Both the position numbers and the translations under genes were made by a program. From the NCBI GenBank assembly GCA_947561715.1, contig OX387198.1, positions 6,820,001-6,884,000 of the forward strand: DNA of 64,000 nt. The letters are read 5' to 3'. Below are positions 35,673 to 49,900 of the stretch, in pieces. Each line of letters begins with the position of its first letter. Position 1 is the stretch's first letter. Source of the DNA: Ascidia mentula (lineage: Eukaryota > Chordata > Ascidiacea > Phlebobranchia > Ascidiidae). Below the pieces are notes generated by a model, which made no database searches, was not told the DNA's origin, and worked only from the letters and a program-made list of their open reading frames with translations.

Positions 35673-37989
35673 TTTGCCAACTGGTATGTTTAGCTAGCTT
35701 AAACTGAAACGCAAAAGAAACGAATATAAGATTCAATAACCTACCCCGCGATGTCATCGTTGCGGCAACAGCTCCAAGCGACCGAATACGATTGCAATCG
35801 CCTTGTCGTCGGTTATTGCCTTAAGTACAAAATTTGCACGTTTTGGAAAGGCCGATCGTGATCCAACTTGCAGAACCAGGTTCCGAGAATAAGATGGAAT
35901 CCGGAATGCTAGAGGGCCAAAGAAAGGCCAAAGCAAGCCGGCGTGGTTGGTGTTAATTAAAATTGCCTGATTCGGAAAATGTTGGCCGCACCCGGTGTCA
36001 GAGGCTGCATGACTCACGCGACCTTTCTGCCACTTGTCAATGTTGATTAATGTTGGAAAGTTTAATTTTCAACATTAATCAAGCCGGCGACGGAAATTGC
36101 TCTTTGCGCTACTACCTCCGTTTTTATCGTAATTTTAATGCGGGGCTTTGTTTGGTTCGAAATATTGTTGCATTCTCGCCAAGACATCTGGCATCAATTC
36201 GTAGTTAAGAGAGAATGGAAGACAGTTACAGTGCAGTAGCTTCGCCTCAAACCCCGTACGGAAAAACACGTTAGTCCAGTGGTTGTCGAACACGTGGCCC
36301 AGTCAGATAAGGTCGCTCCTGTGCGCGCAATTCCACCTCTCCTTTGCATTTTGCAAGGTGACAAGGCGAGTGTACCAAAAAGTCGCTGGTGTGAGGTTGG
36401 CTTGCACAGCGCGACGTTAAATGTCAAAACGCAGATATTATTATCTCAACGGCAATCTTGTCTCAACATCGTGCGAGCCATCAAACAGCTCCAAAGCCGA
36501 GAGAAAAGCTGGTTTCTGGGGTGAGGGGACATCTATATTCTGAGATAAGGTGACGTGCGCTGTCGTTACCAAATAGGAACGTCTTTTGTTCACTGTGGCC
36601 CACAGAAAGCAGGTTCGTTTTTACTTCACAGTAACCCATATCGCTTTTATCAATACGCGGTCAGAACACTGGTTTGCACTTAAAACATTACATCGTCGTC
36701 GATAGCAACAACGTTGAATAGGTTTTTCACAACTTTTTTTCGTTTACTTGAAGAGCAATTGTTGATTGGGTTTCAACCGCAACGGCCAGATTCGTAATTG
36801 CGTCAATTTCTGAATCGAGTTGTCAAAAACGCCTCATTGTGGTCTTTTGATTATTCTGAAGAAGCGGCCACAAATTTGATTTTTTCACAGCGTGTAACTG
36901 TTTTTTCATTGAAATTCGCGCAGTCCAAACAACCATGTTTTTTTCCTTAACAGTTTCCCTTTTTCTATACAGCTAAACGATAAACAAGATTGTAAAACCA
37001 ATGTGCCATAAGGTTTTTCATCAGTTCCATGCTCGTGTTGCGCTGGCATGAACGCATTGCTATTTGTTAGCAGACATTCGCACTGCTTGAAAGTCAGCTC
37101 CCATTCCAGGAAGTGCGCGTTTGGACGTCAGATTTTGGCTTTCACGCGGTCACGAACGTTACCCCCGGGTCGTGACATGGAGGCTCGTCTCAAGTGCAAA
37201 TTTGGTCCTTGGTTGTCTGGTACAAAGGCGACGTTTTAAGGAAGAACACGAACTTGTCATCCACAAAACTCGTAAATTTGTTGTTTTCGAAGAACCGCCC
37301 CCCGGATTTGGAAACAAAGCGTGGCGACGACCACGATTATTTCCGAACCGGCATTTTGTAACGTCATCTCGCTTTCAAGTTGCCTGGCCTCATTCACGTT
37401 CACAATATCCCTGGCTTGCGGTGAAAGCTTCGTTTGAACCCGACACAATGGGTAAATGACAATGCACGAACCTGTCCTGCTCAGAATTCGTCTCGGCCAT
37501 TATTTCTTCCGGCACTTTACACATGTTTCACTTAATAACATGGGGTATGGTTCATGTAGCACAAAGAGCGAACAATCCACATCGATCAAGCGGGTACATG
37601 TTGTAATTACATCTGTAAGTGCTCGGCACTGTTAAAAACAGGCGACTGAATAAAATATTTAAAACGTTGCAGGAAACCGACACAGGTACTGGTCAAAAAC
37701 AAACAGGCTTTAAGCCAATCAAGGAATCTTAAATATATAAATGATGGGAGTCGATACACTTGCTGCGTAGACGCAGAAAAAAAATACATTCACCATGAGT
37801 ATTGAACATCATTAATGTCTTGCTTAGCAATCCACCTTCAGAACAATGCGCAAAAAACAAAATATATGCACTTGGTGCCAAACGTCACAATGTGTATCGA
37901 AATCCGCAACTTGCTAAAATCGCTAAATAATTGATAAAATAATTGGCGTTTTTGCAAAGCATTTGCTAACATATTTGTATGTTCAGTTT
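35673..37989. other. Intergenic
   Basis: About 2.3 kb with no recognised exon. A small palindrome lies at 36042-36081 (TGATTAATGTTGGAAAG and its complement around a short loop). Confidence 0.45.
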
Positions 37990-40900
37990 TCAAAACCACC
38001 AGAATCCCAGTATTGTCCAAAGATTAGCCAGTATGAAAGTTTGCATGAACGGCCCAGTTGTACGAAATGACCCCATAGCACCTGAAACAGAAAAATACAA
38101 GGGAGTAATACAATTATATATTAAATTCCACAAAGCGATCTGTGGACAGCTCAGATGGATTTTTATTGAAAAAAATATATTTCGCCTGAAAAGGCATCAT
38201 TAATTTCTCCAACTGCCAAAAGGAAGAAAAAAAAACATAAATACAAGATAGTACATTTCTATGTTTTCAGACAGAGATCATATCATACAAAAAGCCTCTC
38301 GCAGGCATGCGTGATTTTTGTGTTTAAATCTTCGCAGTGAAGGAAGATGCATGTCAGGAATTTCGACGCAGAGTTTCGTTACACGCCATGAATATGTATC
38401 CACGTAATTTACACATTTCCGATTGTGTTCCTCTCTCCAGAGAAATAACAATAAGCAGCATTTACACCAGTGTTTTAAAAGGGCGAGTGGTTTATCCACA
38501 GTGCATTCCATTTTTGCTGGGTTGATAAAAAGAAGGACGGTGAAAGGAAAATTATTTGTTGATATCGGTTTTGTATCGATTTAACATTGGCCATCATCGG
38601 ACCGGCAGTTATACCGTCCACATTTTTAAGATGTTTAATAAATTTGTAATCTTTAACAAGCCCTCTAAAAACGACAACGCATATTTTGCTATGTTTGACC
38701 TAAATTAATATTGTTCAAAAATACAAAAATACGAAAATACAAAATGCAAATGCAATGTAAGGGGGGGTTGATATAAATTTATACCATAAAAAACGTATTT
38801 TGGCCTCAAAGATAGCCCAACGTGATTGTCATATAATTTAACCAGGAATTCCGTGGAATCACAAATGGTCACCCCAAATATTAGACAGCCCTGAAGGTGT
38901 TTATTCCGTATCATAAAAAAAACACCAAGAAGGGGAAAACCTTTATCACCCACTTACCCGAAGTGCTGTTGTTTCCAACTCCCGCGGGCGTGGGGAGTGT
39001 ATTCGCCATCATTGTTGCGTTATTAGTTTGGTTTGACGAGGTGGCGGTTGACATAGTTGTAGTGGTCGGTTCGGTTGCAGTTGTAGTGGTCGGTTCGGTG
39101 GCAGTTGTAGTGGTCGGTTCGGTTGCAATTGTAGTCTCGACTGTGGTCGTAGGAGATGCTGTTGTAGTTGTTGTGGACTCCGTTGTAGTCGTCGTTGACG
39201 TTGTTGCTGTGTGTTTTGTTGTTTTACGATGAAAGGGACAAAATGAGTTAAAACGAAATGCGCTTTAAGCGTTATTTGCCAGCGGGAAACTCACCAAGGA
39301 AAATAAAATAAAGCAATACATATTTCTACTATGGCCGCCACGAATCACGCATATTGTCAATTTCAACTACTTCCCTCATGGAAATAAATTGACGAATGCA
39401 GTATGTGATATAACGTGCAGTGCCTATACTGTACGCAATACGCGAGGCCTCTTAGGTGTTTACCGCCGAGTATTTGTTTGTTAACATATAAAAAATACTC
39501 ACCGTTAACTGCACAGAGATTGTTAACACAAACCAACGATGAATCGCACGCTGAACACGCTTCTCCACTCTGGTATGGTATATCAGACACCTGGACACTA
39601 TCGATAATTGTGCTGCAAACAAACTCAGTTTAAATGAAAGTTGACGTTACCATGTGTTGCAAGAATTAGGAAAAAATCTGATATATCTGTAGATTGTTTT
39701 GTTGGAGTATGGCTCAAATTTTTTGGAGTATTTTTATCATTTGTATTGAATAGTAACAACTAATTTATTTTAACATTCCTCTGTAAGCCCTAGGTTATAT
39801 ATATATTTAGGCAAACTATTGGAAGTCAAAAACCTCGATTTAAGTTTTGTAATTTCATAATTTCAGTTATTCCCAACTCAATGGCGAGTCAATTTGCCAA
39901 TATTCACAGGATCAATAAACGTGGCGGTATTTTAATCAGAAGTGGATACCTCAGGAAACTGACAAAAACGTGGGAAAATTGATACAAATTTAGCATATAC
40001 TTTTGACCACACCGGGATTCGAACCCAGGATAACCTGACCACGAATCCCGATCAGATTTTCTTGGTATATGGGTCGGGCGCTTGACCGAGGCAAAAAAGC
40101 AACATTATAATAGAGATAGCGCCATCACCTGGTCAATCCTGCGGGTCCGTATTGGCAAATGGTGAGAAACCCATCCAAATTGTTCGGCAGCAGATCGCTG
40201 TGTTGTAAAAAACACAATGTTTATTCGTATTGTTGAAACTTTTGTTTCGTTATATTTCCGATTGCTTCTGGAGGGAGATGTACGTGTAGTATAAGTGTTA
40301 AAAAATCGATTATAAAAAGGAAAATCATAGCATTTTCATCATGCTGCTTACTTGCAAAGTGATATCCCGCACCCCACTTTGTACGTTTTTGCCCAGTTTA
40401 GCGCGAGGTAGTGACCGCATACTTGGCCATCGTCACAAGTGTTGGTGTCGTACGTGTAGAACTGGGTCTGTAAGCGGATATTTTATAAAAGAAACAATGT
40501 TGTTCAATGCACTGTAATTTTCCACTTAGCGTGCATATTTGCTGATTTTCATTCGTATCCCTGTTATTTAAAAAGCCAGGAACGAAAGAGTGTGGGTTTG
40601 GGCTAAGATTTCCTAATGTAAAGGTGCTGACCCCGCTCATTTAAGTGCTAATTTTTTGAAAAATAAGGTGAAAAGCGGAAAGCACCACTCGACGACAACA
40701 AACATTCCTTTTATTGATTTTGTACGCGGTTGTTTTTACATAAAGCAAAAACTGAAAAGTTGAAAAAAGTTTCGCTTTAACATTGAGTAGAGTTCGGTTT
40801 AGAGAACTCATTTTCTCCCACGCGGGAATTCGGAGAAATGGGAACATAGCTGATGTTTTTTAAAATGCGCTTTTTCTCGTATGGGGAAGACGACGCTTTC

Positions 40901-43900
40901 GTCCTGACTCCACGAATGCGATTTCCGGTTTAAATTTGTTCGTCGCGGATCACAGGAATTACCTCGTTGTTCCATGCAGTCGCCGCAGCTGTAGGTGCGC
41001 CGTCCGGGTTCGAGTCGCCTCTGTGGATGTTTTCGCCAATCGGGGAAAACATGGACGTGCTCAAACCTGAACTGTGTTCAAACAAGCACATCCTACAAAA
41101 AGATAACATCAGCAAATACCCGTAACAGTAAAAGCAGTTGTATGTTTTGCATGGGCGCCTGACTTAATGACCTTTTTGGTTATATTGGAACCGATGCCAC
41201 TCTATTTCTGTATTGTTTTTTGGTGTATTGTTAATCTGCGTAGTTGTTTTCTTTACCGTTTCCAGTCATCAGGTTTCGTCTTTTTATCACAAACGTAACC
41301 TAGCACCTCAGGATATCGGGTGACCGTCAAAGTATCGGCTAAAACTATGAATGACACTATATCAACAGAATCCCTTTTTTTCTCAAAAAGTCAAATAATT
41401 TTTATTTTTTCAAATATATTTCAAAAATTGCTGCCCACATGAAACAATAAATCTTAATTAAAATATGAAATGGACGCCGATTAAGCCGCAAGGCTATCGA
41501 GTCCCTAAGGCGTCATATGAATGTGATGTGCCTACGGATGACCACTGTCCACCATATATAATTGCAGTCAGTCGCACAATAAGGTTAAATATAGTCGACC
41601 GATCAGAGGGGGTGCTCCATAAACCTTTTGGATAGTCATAACATTTCATCGCCAAAATAACTCGAAGCAACTCCAAAGCTTTCCATTGCGCAACAATGGT
41701 CTTTTTTGCGTCAAGATGAAAGGTATCGAGGTGCAATGTTTCGGTGGAGCTTGTTCAAACAAGTTGATATGAAAGCCAGACATGCCTCACTGAGATAACT
41801 ACCTGGTTTGCTACAACGGTTGCCGATGACCTTTTCTCACTAATAACAAATTACCATTGTTTTTGTGCAACTTCAATGAACACTGGAGGGTTACTCAAGA
41901 CGGTTGGACGCGGGTCGCCGCACACTAAGGTTTATTTAATCTTCTGCGGGGCAAATAGTCAATTTTTTACAGTTTGCACCGGGTTGAAAGATGTTTTGAA
42001 TACAAAGCGAGGTAAGGGTTTCCTTGTAAATGTTGTATTATGTCACTTATTTTTATATACTTGTGCCACTTTAACCTATTCACTGCGTCAAACCAAGTTT
42101 CGACAGTAAACATGGGTTTCGGGGTTTCGGTAATGTTAAAGAGAAGCAATGTTTCCACTGTAAACTGTTCTGACTCGATAACGGCTATAGTTACAAAGCA
42201 ATTACCAGTCCAAATTGTCACTGTGAGCACGGAATATCAGGTGGACTGACACGCGATGCTCTTGTTTTTGGAGTATGAGATGCCATGTTTTAATTGATAA
42301 ACCGAATATAGTCATTGCAAACAGGTACATGTTGGTCAATGTTGCGACGTTTGTTGCGAGGTATTAATATATTTCTATTTCATTGTGAAATAGTTGGTCT
42401 GTTGGGTACACCACAAAACATACAAACATGGACAAGTCCTTGAATGCAAACACCAAAGCTTAGAATGGGCTGACGAACATTTCAACAATACAGACATTTC
42501 GCATGCTTTCTTGCGTTTACCGTCAGTGCAAACAAAACCGACTGTATACAGGCTGTATACATGGCAACGGGTAAGCTCTCCATTGTGGCGATGTTTATCA
42601 GCAAAATCCTAGCTTTGGAATTCATATTCCAAGAAGTACTCTCCAAATACTCTGCAACCCCCCAGCAGTACAATACGAAGCGCGGATTCGAATGAAGCGT
42701 CTCGCACCTTTTCCAAACCACACATTGGACGATCACGTGACGTGGGGTCAAATTTCTGCCGGCAAGAACAATGAAAACCTCTATATTTGAATGAATTTAA
42801 TTTTAAACTTGTGTTCGTGAGCTCTGATTGTGATCCCACGACGCGCGTTATGTTACCTCCGTAGCAACGAAGTAAATATTTGCATCAATACGGGACGACA
42901 TTACGCCATGTAACCCTAGCGTTGATGCTTCCAATTGTAATGGTATACATGTATTTTTTGGCACAAACAACTTGGTCTGATGCTAAAGCAAGGACTTCCA
43001 ATTATTTTTGTTGAAGAGTCATATAAATTCTACATTTTAGTTTTTATATTAAAATGACCAAACAAAAGAAGCAAAAATGAGCGTTAAATAAAGGGGTTTC
43101 GGCGTGGGCCACTCGAGAACTTTCTGCGGACCATGGGCCGCGGGTTTGACGCCCCCCGGTTTAAACCGACCGAAATATGTTTAATTTTATAATATTTGAA
43201 AAACTTCGATTCAAAACATAGTTTATTTCCTGAAAAGATGTTTCGCAGTATAAGCAACATTTATATAAGATCGGAAGATCGTTTTAGAGCCACCTTTCGA
43301 AACGAGACGTATTTAAAATCGTGAAGTAATTTATAAACTTCTCCACCTTTGCCGCACGATGAAAGTGGCGTTGGAATAAGTTTATTTATACAAAGGAAAC
43401 ATCAATATCGAAAATCCTTGCACTTACGACGCATATTGTTTCGCGAGGGCCTCCAACTCGCTGTCCCAAGTTAGTTCTCGCATGTCGCTGGCCGTGGGAG
43501 TGACCGAACGTCGAAACTCGTTGTGGGCGTCCAGAAAATGGGTCCTCATAGCATCGGTCAGGTCGAAAGAGTGCACCAGCGTGGTGTCACCAGTTGCGCG
43601 GCTTGAACGACCTGAAATTGCCCCATCTGTAAGTTAAAAACGCTTTATATTAAATGCATTGGACTTTTGACCAAGGATTTTTCGAAAAGCAATTTTAAAC
43701 ATTCGTTATCGGCCTTTTTGAAATATTTATCAATTCAAGAATATCATTCAGTTGCCTTGAAATGTTTTTTGTACCCTTAGCACGTCACAACAGACCGGAA
43801 TATGCGCATGGATTACGTATTGTCTTGCGCTTGGGTCACACATTGACAGTCGAAACTCTCAAAAACTTTACTCCTGATTACCAAACCCAGCATGGATGTT

Positions 43901-44122
43901 TAATTTTACACAGCATGTATTGGTGTTTGTGGAAGAACTGAGAAGAATTGTGAGTTAAATAAAAATAACATAGGATGCCGCAACGCCGGCTCAAGTCAAT
44001 TCGTCATCGCATATTTCCTTCGGCATATTATAATCTCACTCACCTTCAAGTTGTGAATAATCAACCATATGACTCCCTCCAAGAACAAGCACAAGCATCA
44101 TTGCAAATGACGCTGATTCCAT
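37990..44122 (-). CDS. CAP-domain protein with Thr-rich stalk and GPI-like tail
   Basis: Eight exons: 44122-44044, 43626-43428, 41092-40963, 40467-40352, 40197-40129, 39612-39503, 39206-38958, 38081-37990; 347 residues. After a hydrophobic start (SFAMMLVLVLGG) comes a CAP (CRISP/PR-1) domain: HNEFRRSVTP, LTWDSELEALAKQYA, the histidine in FEHSSG, GENIHRGD, WNNE and GHYLALNW. A small Cys cluster follows (ACSACDSSLVCVNNLC), then a Thr-rich stalk with three tandem ATEPTTTT repeats, then a small-residue site and a hydrophobic end without a following cytoplasmic tail, as in GPI signals. Ascidian Urabin, a GPI-anchored CRISP on Ciona sperm that contacts the vitelline coat, has this general plan; orthology is inferred only. 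Intron 2 is 2.3 kb and carries a hAT-type end. Confidence 0.86.
39055..39135 (-). repeat. 24-base tandem repeat in the CAP protein stalk
   Basis: Three copies of a 24-base unit with few changes, each encoding ATEPTTTT. Coding minisatellite that could vary in copy number and change stalk length and O-glycosylation. Confidence 0.8.
39985..40090 (-). repeat. tRNA-like (SINE-like) sequence in CAP gene intron 5
   Basis: On the minus strand, an A-box-like CTCGGTCAAGCGCCCGACC precedes, by about 40 bases, a B-box-like GGGTTCGAATCCCGG. The spacing and absent anticodon arm point to a SINE or tRNA pseudogene rather than a tRNA. Confidence 0.45.
43090..43165 (-). mobile_element. hAT-type terminal remnant
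   Basis: The minus strand begins GGGGGGCGTCAAACCCGCGG and continues through CCCATGG, closely resembling the widespread terminal sequence of hAT elements (GGGGTGTCAAACTCGCGG...). Only one end was found. Confidence 0.4.
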
Positions 44123-46925
44123 ACTTGAACGCAGCTTATTTTTAAAAACACGAAAAATGCCAGCTGCCAACAAAAAGAACATGTAGAACGTACTTCAATA
44201 ACACGTAACTAGATCCAGTTTGCACAAAAGAATCATACCGAAACGTGATACGACATTTCACACCCTCTCGTTGGACAAGCAAGACCAAAGACTCCTTTCA
44301 AATTGTACACGGGTTAACAAAGCGCAATTATGACTGTTCGATATACAGTCCCTTTCCACGTATAATGTGCGCTTGACGTGAGCATTGCTTTAATCTGATC
44401 GATATTGAACGGGAGGTGCTATTGAATTTACCCTTAAAGTCACAACAAACCTGTATATAACCTTTCAGTGGTTAATATACACTTCCGTTCAACTCTCATC
44501 CACTTTAAAATTTCTTGCAACTGACGTGTAGTTAATATTCATCCCAAACCCTATTCATCGAGGCAAGCAAGACTGCTATATCACCAACACATCCGACAAC
44601 TTTCCATTTTTAAGCTCACGGTTAAATATATCACATGGCCAATACGTCACACCAGGAAGGAAATGGTAGCAGACATAAACACCTGTTGCACACGCGGGCC
44701 ATAAGAACTACAATGGTAACACAATGCTGTTATGTGATGGTTTATCGGTTCCCGCGTGTTTAATCATCTAAAGTCACTCCTGCTCGTATTGCGAAACAAC
44801 GCATCGTCGTCAACATTCAAGAAGCGTTAAATAAAACACAGGTGCTATAATATTAACCCTGCGTTTGAAATTGTAACCTCTGCACTGCATGTGGAACCAC
44901 AGCAGCAGCGCGCACTTAACTTCCTGAGTGGCTTCGGTTGCAAGATGCCGTTTGCACCCCTTTGATATAGACTGCACGTCATCTCGCCCGGCGTTACAAG
45001 CTGTTAGGTAACACAAAGCGGAGTCAGACGACCGTGACCTCATCTTAGACATTCATTTGAAAGCAGTAAAATTTTTGTTCTTCCCACGCCACTTTATCCT
45101 GATTTTTTATCTGCACACAATCCTTGGGATTTCGTGCTCCAGTGCTCACACCAGCGACCCACGTTTCTGTTGCCTTGACACTCGGCGACCAAGCAGTGTG
45201 TGACGCTGGCTGTTGAATCAGCGCCAAATTGAAAACCGTATCAAGTTTCTGCCGAAGAAGAGCATACCACTATCACAGTCAACGACTGACTGATTTGTGG
45301 CCATCGTTCAGGTAGCACAAAAATTCTGGTCCAATCAACTCTAGCAGCTGTATTTTAAGTTGAATGCAGTCCGAGCGCCTTAATGCGTGCAAGTCAAAGA
45401 CAAAACGCTTGTTTAAAAGACAGTGATTTTGCGCACACGACTGCAATACGTAAATTTCCCCCAGACCTGATCAAAACATACTAATTCCTCCGGCGGAATA
45501 CATACTTGTTGGCGCGCCTGTTTAAACTGAAAGAAATAATGCACAGCGCGTGCGTGAAGTAGACCTTCAAACGGAAATGTGCCCATAGTGCGTTTTAGAG
45601 ACGTCATTGCCACTAAAGGTGTAAGCGTCTAAACTGTGCTCCTTCTTTAGATATCATTAGGACACAAAGCTGTATAGTTGCACGAATGATTTATAGTTTT
45701 GATGCGCAGGCGACTCCACCGTCATTGTGCGATTTACATCACCACGCAAATCTACATGCAACAACCTTTTTTGAACCTTACAGCAATCGTCGTCCTTTTT
45801 TTAGCGTGTTTTTTCTTCTGAACGTGACGTTTGTACACATTTGTACCTAATGGCGAGTTTTACTTATGATTAGCCGGGATAACTCAATTTGCGGCTTCCC
45901 CTTTAATCAGGCGTACACATCGTGCACGTATACAATGGGTTAGATGGGTACAAACTGTACACCCCCTCATCGGAAGTGGTTTAGCTACGTTGTCATTGCT
46001 GATATAATGGTGTTTGCTAGCTCGTCGATACACAGGTTGTATTCCTACGTTACAAATCACGACGCCATTGCAAGAGTGTCAGCACTGAACTTAGATCGAT
46101 AACTTGCAAGCAGTTTCGCCTTTCTATCCGATATTGAGACCCGTTATATTCCATTGGACTAGGCGGGATTAGGGGGTATAGCCAAAAAGTCGCTACAGTT
46201 TAAGATTTGTTACTTTTTGCTTATAATAGCATATTTTGGGGTATTTTTTGTTAATAGTGTGACATTATGCACGTTTGTCGTCAATATATGAATGCGCTCA
46301 TTAGTGAGGCAATGTTTCAAACCAAAAACTTCGACTCGTTTAAACGATTAAACACTTGACCCCGCCAAATTTTTCCGACTGAATACGCCACTGCCTTAAC
46401 CCATGAAAAGCTGGTTTTCAACTGTCTGCTCACACAGAAAGTAATAATAGGCGCAAAACTGTTACATTGTGGAAACTACTACCTTTTCCTCAGGAAACTC
46501 GGTATCCAACCGCGCTTTTGTGATATTTTGTGTTCGTCACGGTTGATAACTCCATGTCACTCTCACCCACCTACCGCTGACTGCTTCTTCACACAGGTTA
46601 TATGTATTCACACTTTACTCATTTCAATACGATGTTTATTGATCACGAGATGTGACGCACCAAAATGACGCGCCGTCGTACAGGGATTATAAAAAGCTTC
46701 GCTAAATCGGTTTAGGCCAGGCGAACATATTTCAATTTTTTTAGTGACATAATTTCGAAATACTCTGAACAAGCAAAATTTAATCGCACGAAAAGACAAG
46801 CAAAATTCACCGAACTAATTTAAATCTCGCAAAAGGTTTGGTCAAATCAGTCGTAACATGTCAACCGATTGCTATGTGGATCTACTGTACTGTACTAAAA
46901 TACGTATCTACGAACATGCATGAAT
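44123..46925. other. Intergenic between the two CAP genes
   Basis: No complete gene. The minus strand at 45215-45045 is open and reads a pattern loosely like a C-type lectin end (DCVQI...W...FYC), but without splice partners I do not annotate it as a gene. The rest shows nothing recognisable. Confidence 0.4.
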
Positions 46926-49900
46926 TCACTCATAGCTTTTCATCAGTACCGCGGCCGGGATGAGAAGTGCAACTACTGCCGACATCGACAACTGCACTGC
47001 ACCTGTAAATTATAATTAATAGTTAATTAATAAAAGTAAACATAATTTCATGTAATCTATAAGATGTTTTTTATTTCAAATCAATTCATTTCATTCTACG
47101 CAAATCGACTATATGCAGATGAACAATGCACACAAGAAATAAAATGGCGTGGGCACCGATAAAACCATAAAGGTTGTCAGGTCAGGCGCCCGTGTAAAGT
47201 GATTTTTCACGGAAAATCACAGTCTGCAGTATAGGATACCGGCGACTCGCACTGGGAAGTAATGATTGCGACAGGCTACAGATGACGTTATAGGCGGCTA
47301 CTCGGTCGTGAATATCGTATCCTACAAGTTAAGGATTGATTCTTTTGTGCGAGTTGTATATGGAGTGGTAAATACATACCTGATGTGTTGCCGCGCGCAA
47401 TCTGAGCACTGGAAGAAGCCACTGTAAGAACAACGCGGTGTGTTAGATTTTCCATATTGTAGATGCAAAGTGTTAAATATATTTACCTTCTGCGGTCAAA
47501 AGCCCTGTGGACGAAGCGTTGGCAATCATTCTGTTCACTAAAATAGATTTCATGTTTAGTGCGTATTTTACGTCACAGGTAGACAAAAGTTTAATAATTA
47601 TCTCTTGTGTTCTAAAGTTCAATAATTATCTCTTTAGCACAGTGGTTCATAACCGATGGGAAACTTCCCACCAGTGGGAAATTATAAGTTTGTTAAATAC
47701 CGGGGGACAAAGATGTTCAGTTTAAATCAAAGTTTGTTTTAACAAACGTGATATGGAACCCAATTCACGGATTCACTCATACGCATATTTCTGAGAATAA
47801 AAAGACTGGCCCATATACTGTTGTTAACATAGCCGTGTTTAAAACGTTTCGGCAAAAACTTATGCCACTTGAACTGATATTAGAACTAACGAAAATATTT
47901 TTCGGAACACTGTAACATGCGTATTTATTAAATATCTTTTTATAAGTTGGAAAGTACTCTTACCGCTTGCAGAACACAGTTTGTCGTTTTTGCATTGCAA
48001 GCCTTGATCACAAGCTGTACAAGCAGGGCCCGCTAGGTATGGTTGACCAGCACTGTAAAATACATTAAATGCCAGATGTGAATATTTTATAACAGATTGT
48101 TTTAAAACGTTTGAAATAATTGCGAAATGCTTTCACGCATGTCATTTAAATGTTATTAATACAGTTTAAATAGCTATGTATGCAAACACACTGGTAGCCA
48201 AAGTCATACTTGGTAGGTACGTCCGATTTGTAGATACACACGGTCAGGAAACCGTCCAAACCCTTCGGAAGAATATCGCTGCAAATTAAATAATGTTTTA
48301 TCGTGTTTTGCCACAAATGAAGAAACATGTCGATATCTTTCGTTTTCAAAAAAAACTGTTGGTTTGATATTTTATGCTGATATATTTGTTTACGGAATGC
48401 TTCAAGTGGTTTAGGGGAATCTACGATAATTTGGATTATGACAATGTTGAGACTTACTTGCACAGAGACACCCCGCAGCCAAATTTGTAGTTTTGCGCCC
48501 AAACTACTTGGAGGTAATGGCCGCAAACTTCTCCAGATTGACACGTGTTGGATTCGTAGTTGTAAAACGCACCCTATGACATACAAAGTAATGAAGTCAT
48601 CAAACGCGGCGAGAATATAAAATATCTGCACACGAAAATAGTTTAAATAAGTATAAAATAATGTAAGAACTATGGAAGTTGAAAACTAAGAGTTTTAAGC
48701 AGCAACACAGTGTTGAATCTGTGAAACGTGCTTTTGCTACAAATACAAAAGTATATGAGTAACCTTAACTAAAAAAAACATTTCTAGCAGTTTGTGGCAG
48801 TTTGTGGCAGTAGCAAACTAAAAAATACACTTCGCAATTCAATACTTGTCAAAAAATAGTAACTTTTCGTTTTGTCATATTGTAGCAAGGAACATGAAGT
48901 TGCAGCATAGGTTGCTGAAAAAAATCATCACCTCGTTGTGCCAAGCCTTTGTTGCCGCAGCAGCCAAGCTTGGTAGAGTTGTATCGCCTCTATGCACGTT
49001 CTCCCCTGATTCAAATCCTGCACTGTGCTCAAACATGCAATTTCTATAAAACATGATAATGGTTAAAGTAACGAACTGAGTGCAACGACCATGATGAAAA
49101 CTTATATGCGCTTTAATCTAATGAACATAAGCACAGTTGCTTCGCATAGTCTTCTAGCAAAAAATAGTGCAAGCCAGTTTTACAGTACATTACATATCAC
49201 GTGGTTTACTTGGCATGTTCCTTGGCAACGGTCGCCAAACCGTTGTCCCAAACCAACTCGCGCATATTGCTGGCAGATGGCGACACCACGCGGCGATATT
49301 TGTTGTGCTCGGTCAAGAAGCTTTGCTTTACGACATCCGGAAGGTCGAACGAATGAACAAGGGACGTCTCCCGTTTCACACGGTTTTGCAAACCTGCATA
49401 ATTTTGTTTGTGTGATAAAAGTACCTGGAAATTTGTGGTAAAACATGAAGCAAGTTGACTCATGATTTGCCACTTCAAATCAAGCTCGTATAGTAGCTCA
49501 TATACCTGATCTATAGTATATTAATGGATGATAGATTTTGGAAACAATTTGTAAACAGGGCGCCTAACTCCATGGTTGTCGGTGTCCATGTTAGTCTATT
49601 TGTTTCGTGTCATGTTCATCTGTGTAGTTTTGTGCAAAATACACATAATTTGATTAGACTTGAACTACTTAACAAGGTGACACACAGCTAGCCTACATTA
49701 TGATCAAGGTTATATTAGTTTGGAACTTTTATATTCTCTATTAAAGTTGTTCCATCAGGTCATGAAATTATACTTTCTTTGCGTTAGACGACGTTGAATG
49801 TTTTGACAAATTTAGTAATCCACTAAAATTAAAAAAAAACGTTTTGTTGATTGTCTTTGGTGTTGGATAAAATGTTGCTGCCAAACTTTAATTGATTCTA

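Noticed and set aside
38700..38770. AT-rich imperfect repeat (ATACAAAA units) with a G-run
   Set aside because: Ordinary low-complexity intron sequence.
46140..46390. Possible transposon with GTGGCGTATTC-like ends
   Set aside because: Ends resemble each other only weakly and no target duplication was seen.
48146..48631. Long minus-strand open frame (161 residues)
   Set aside because: Runs through intron 4 of the CAP gene in a different frame from exons 4 and 5; no resemblance.
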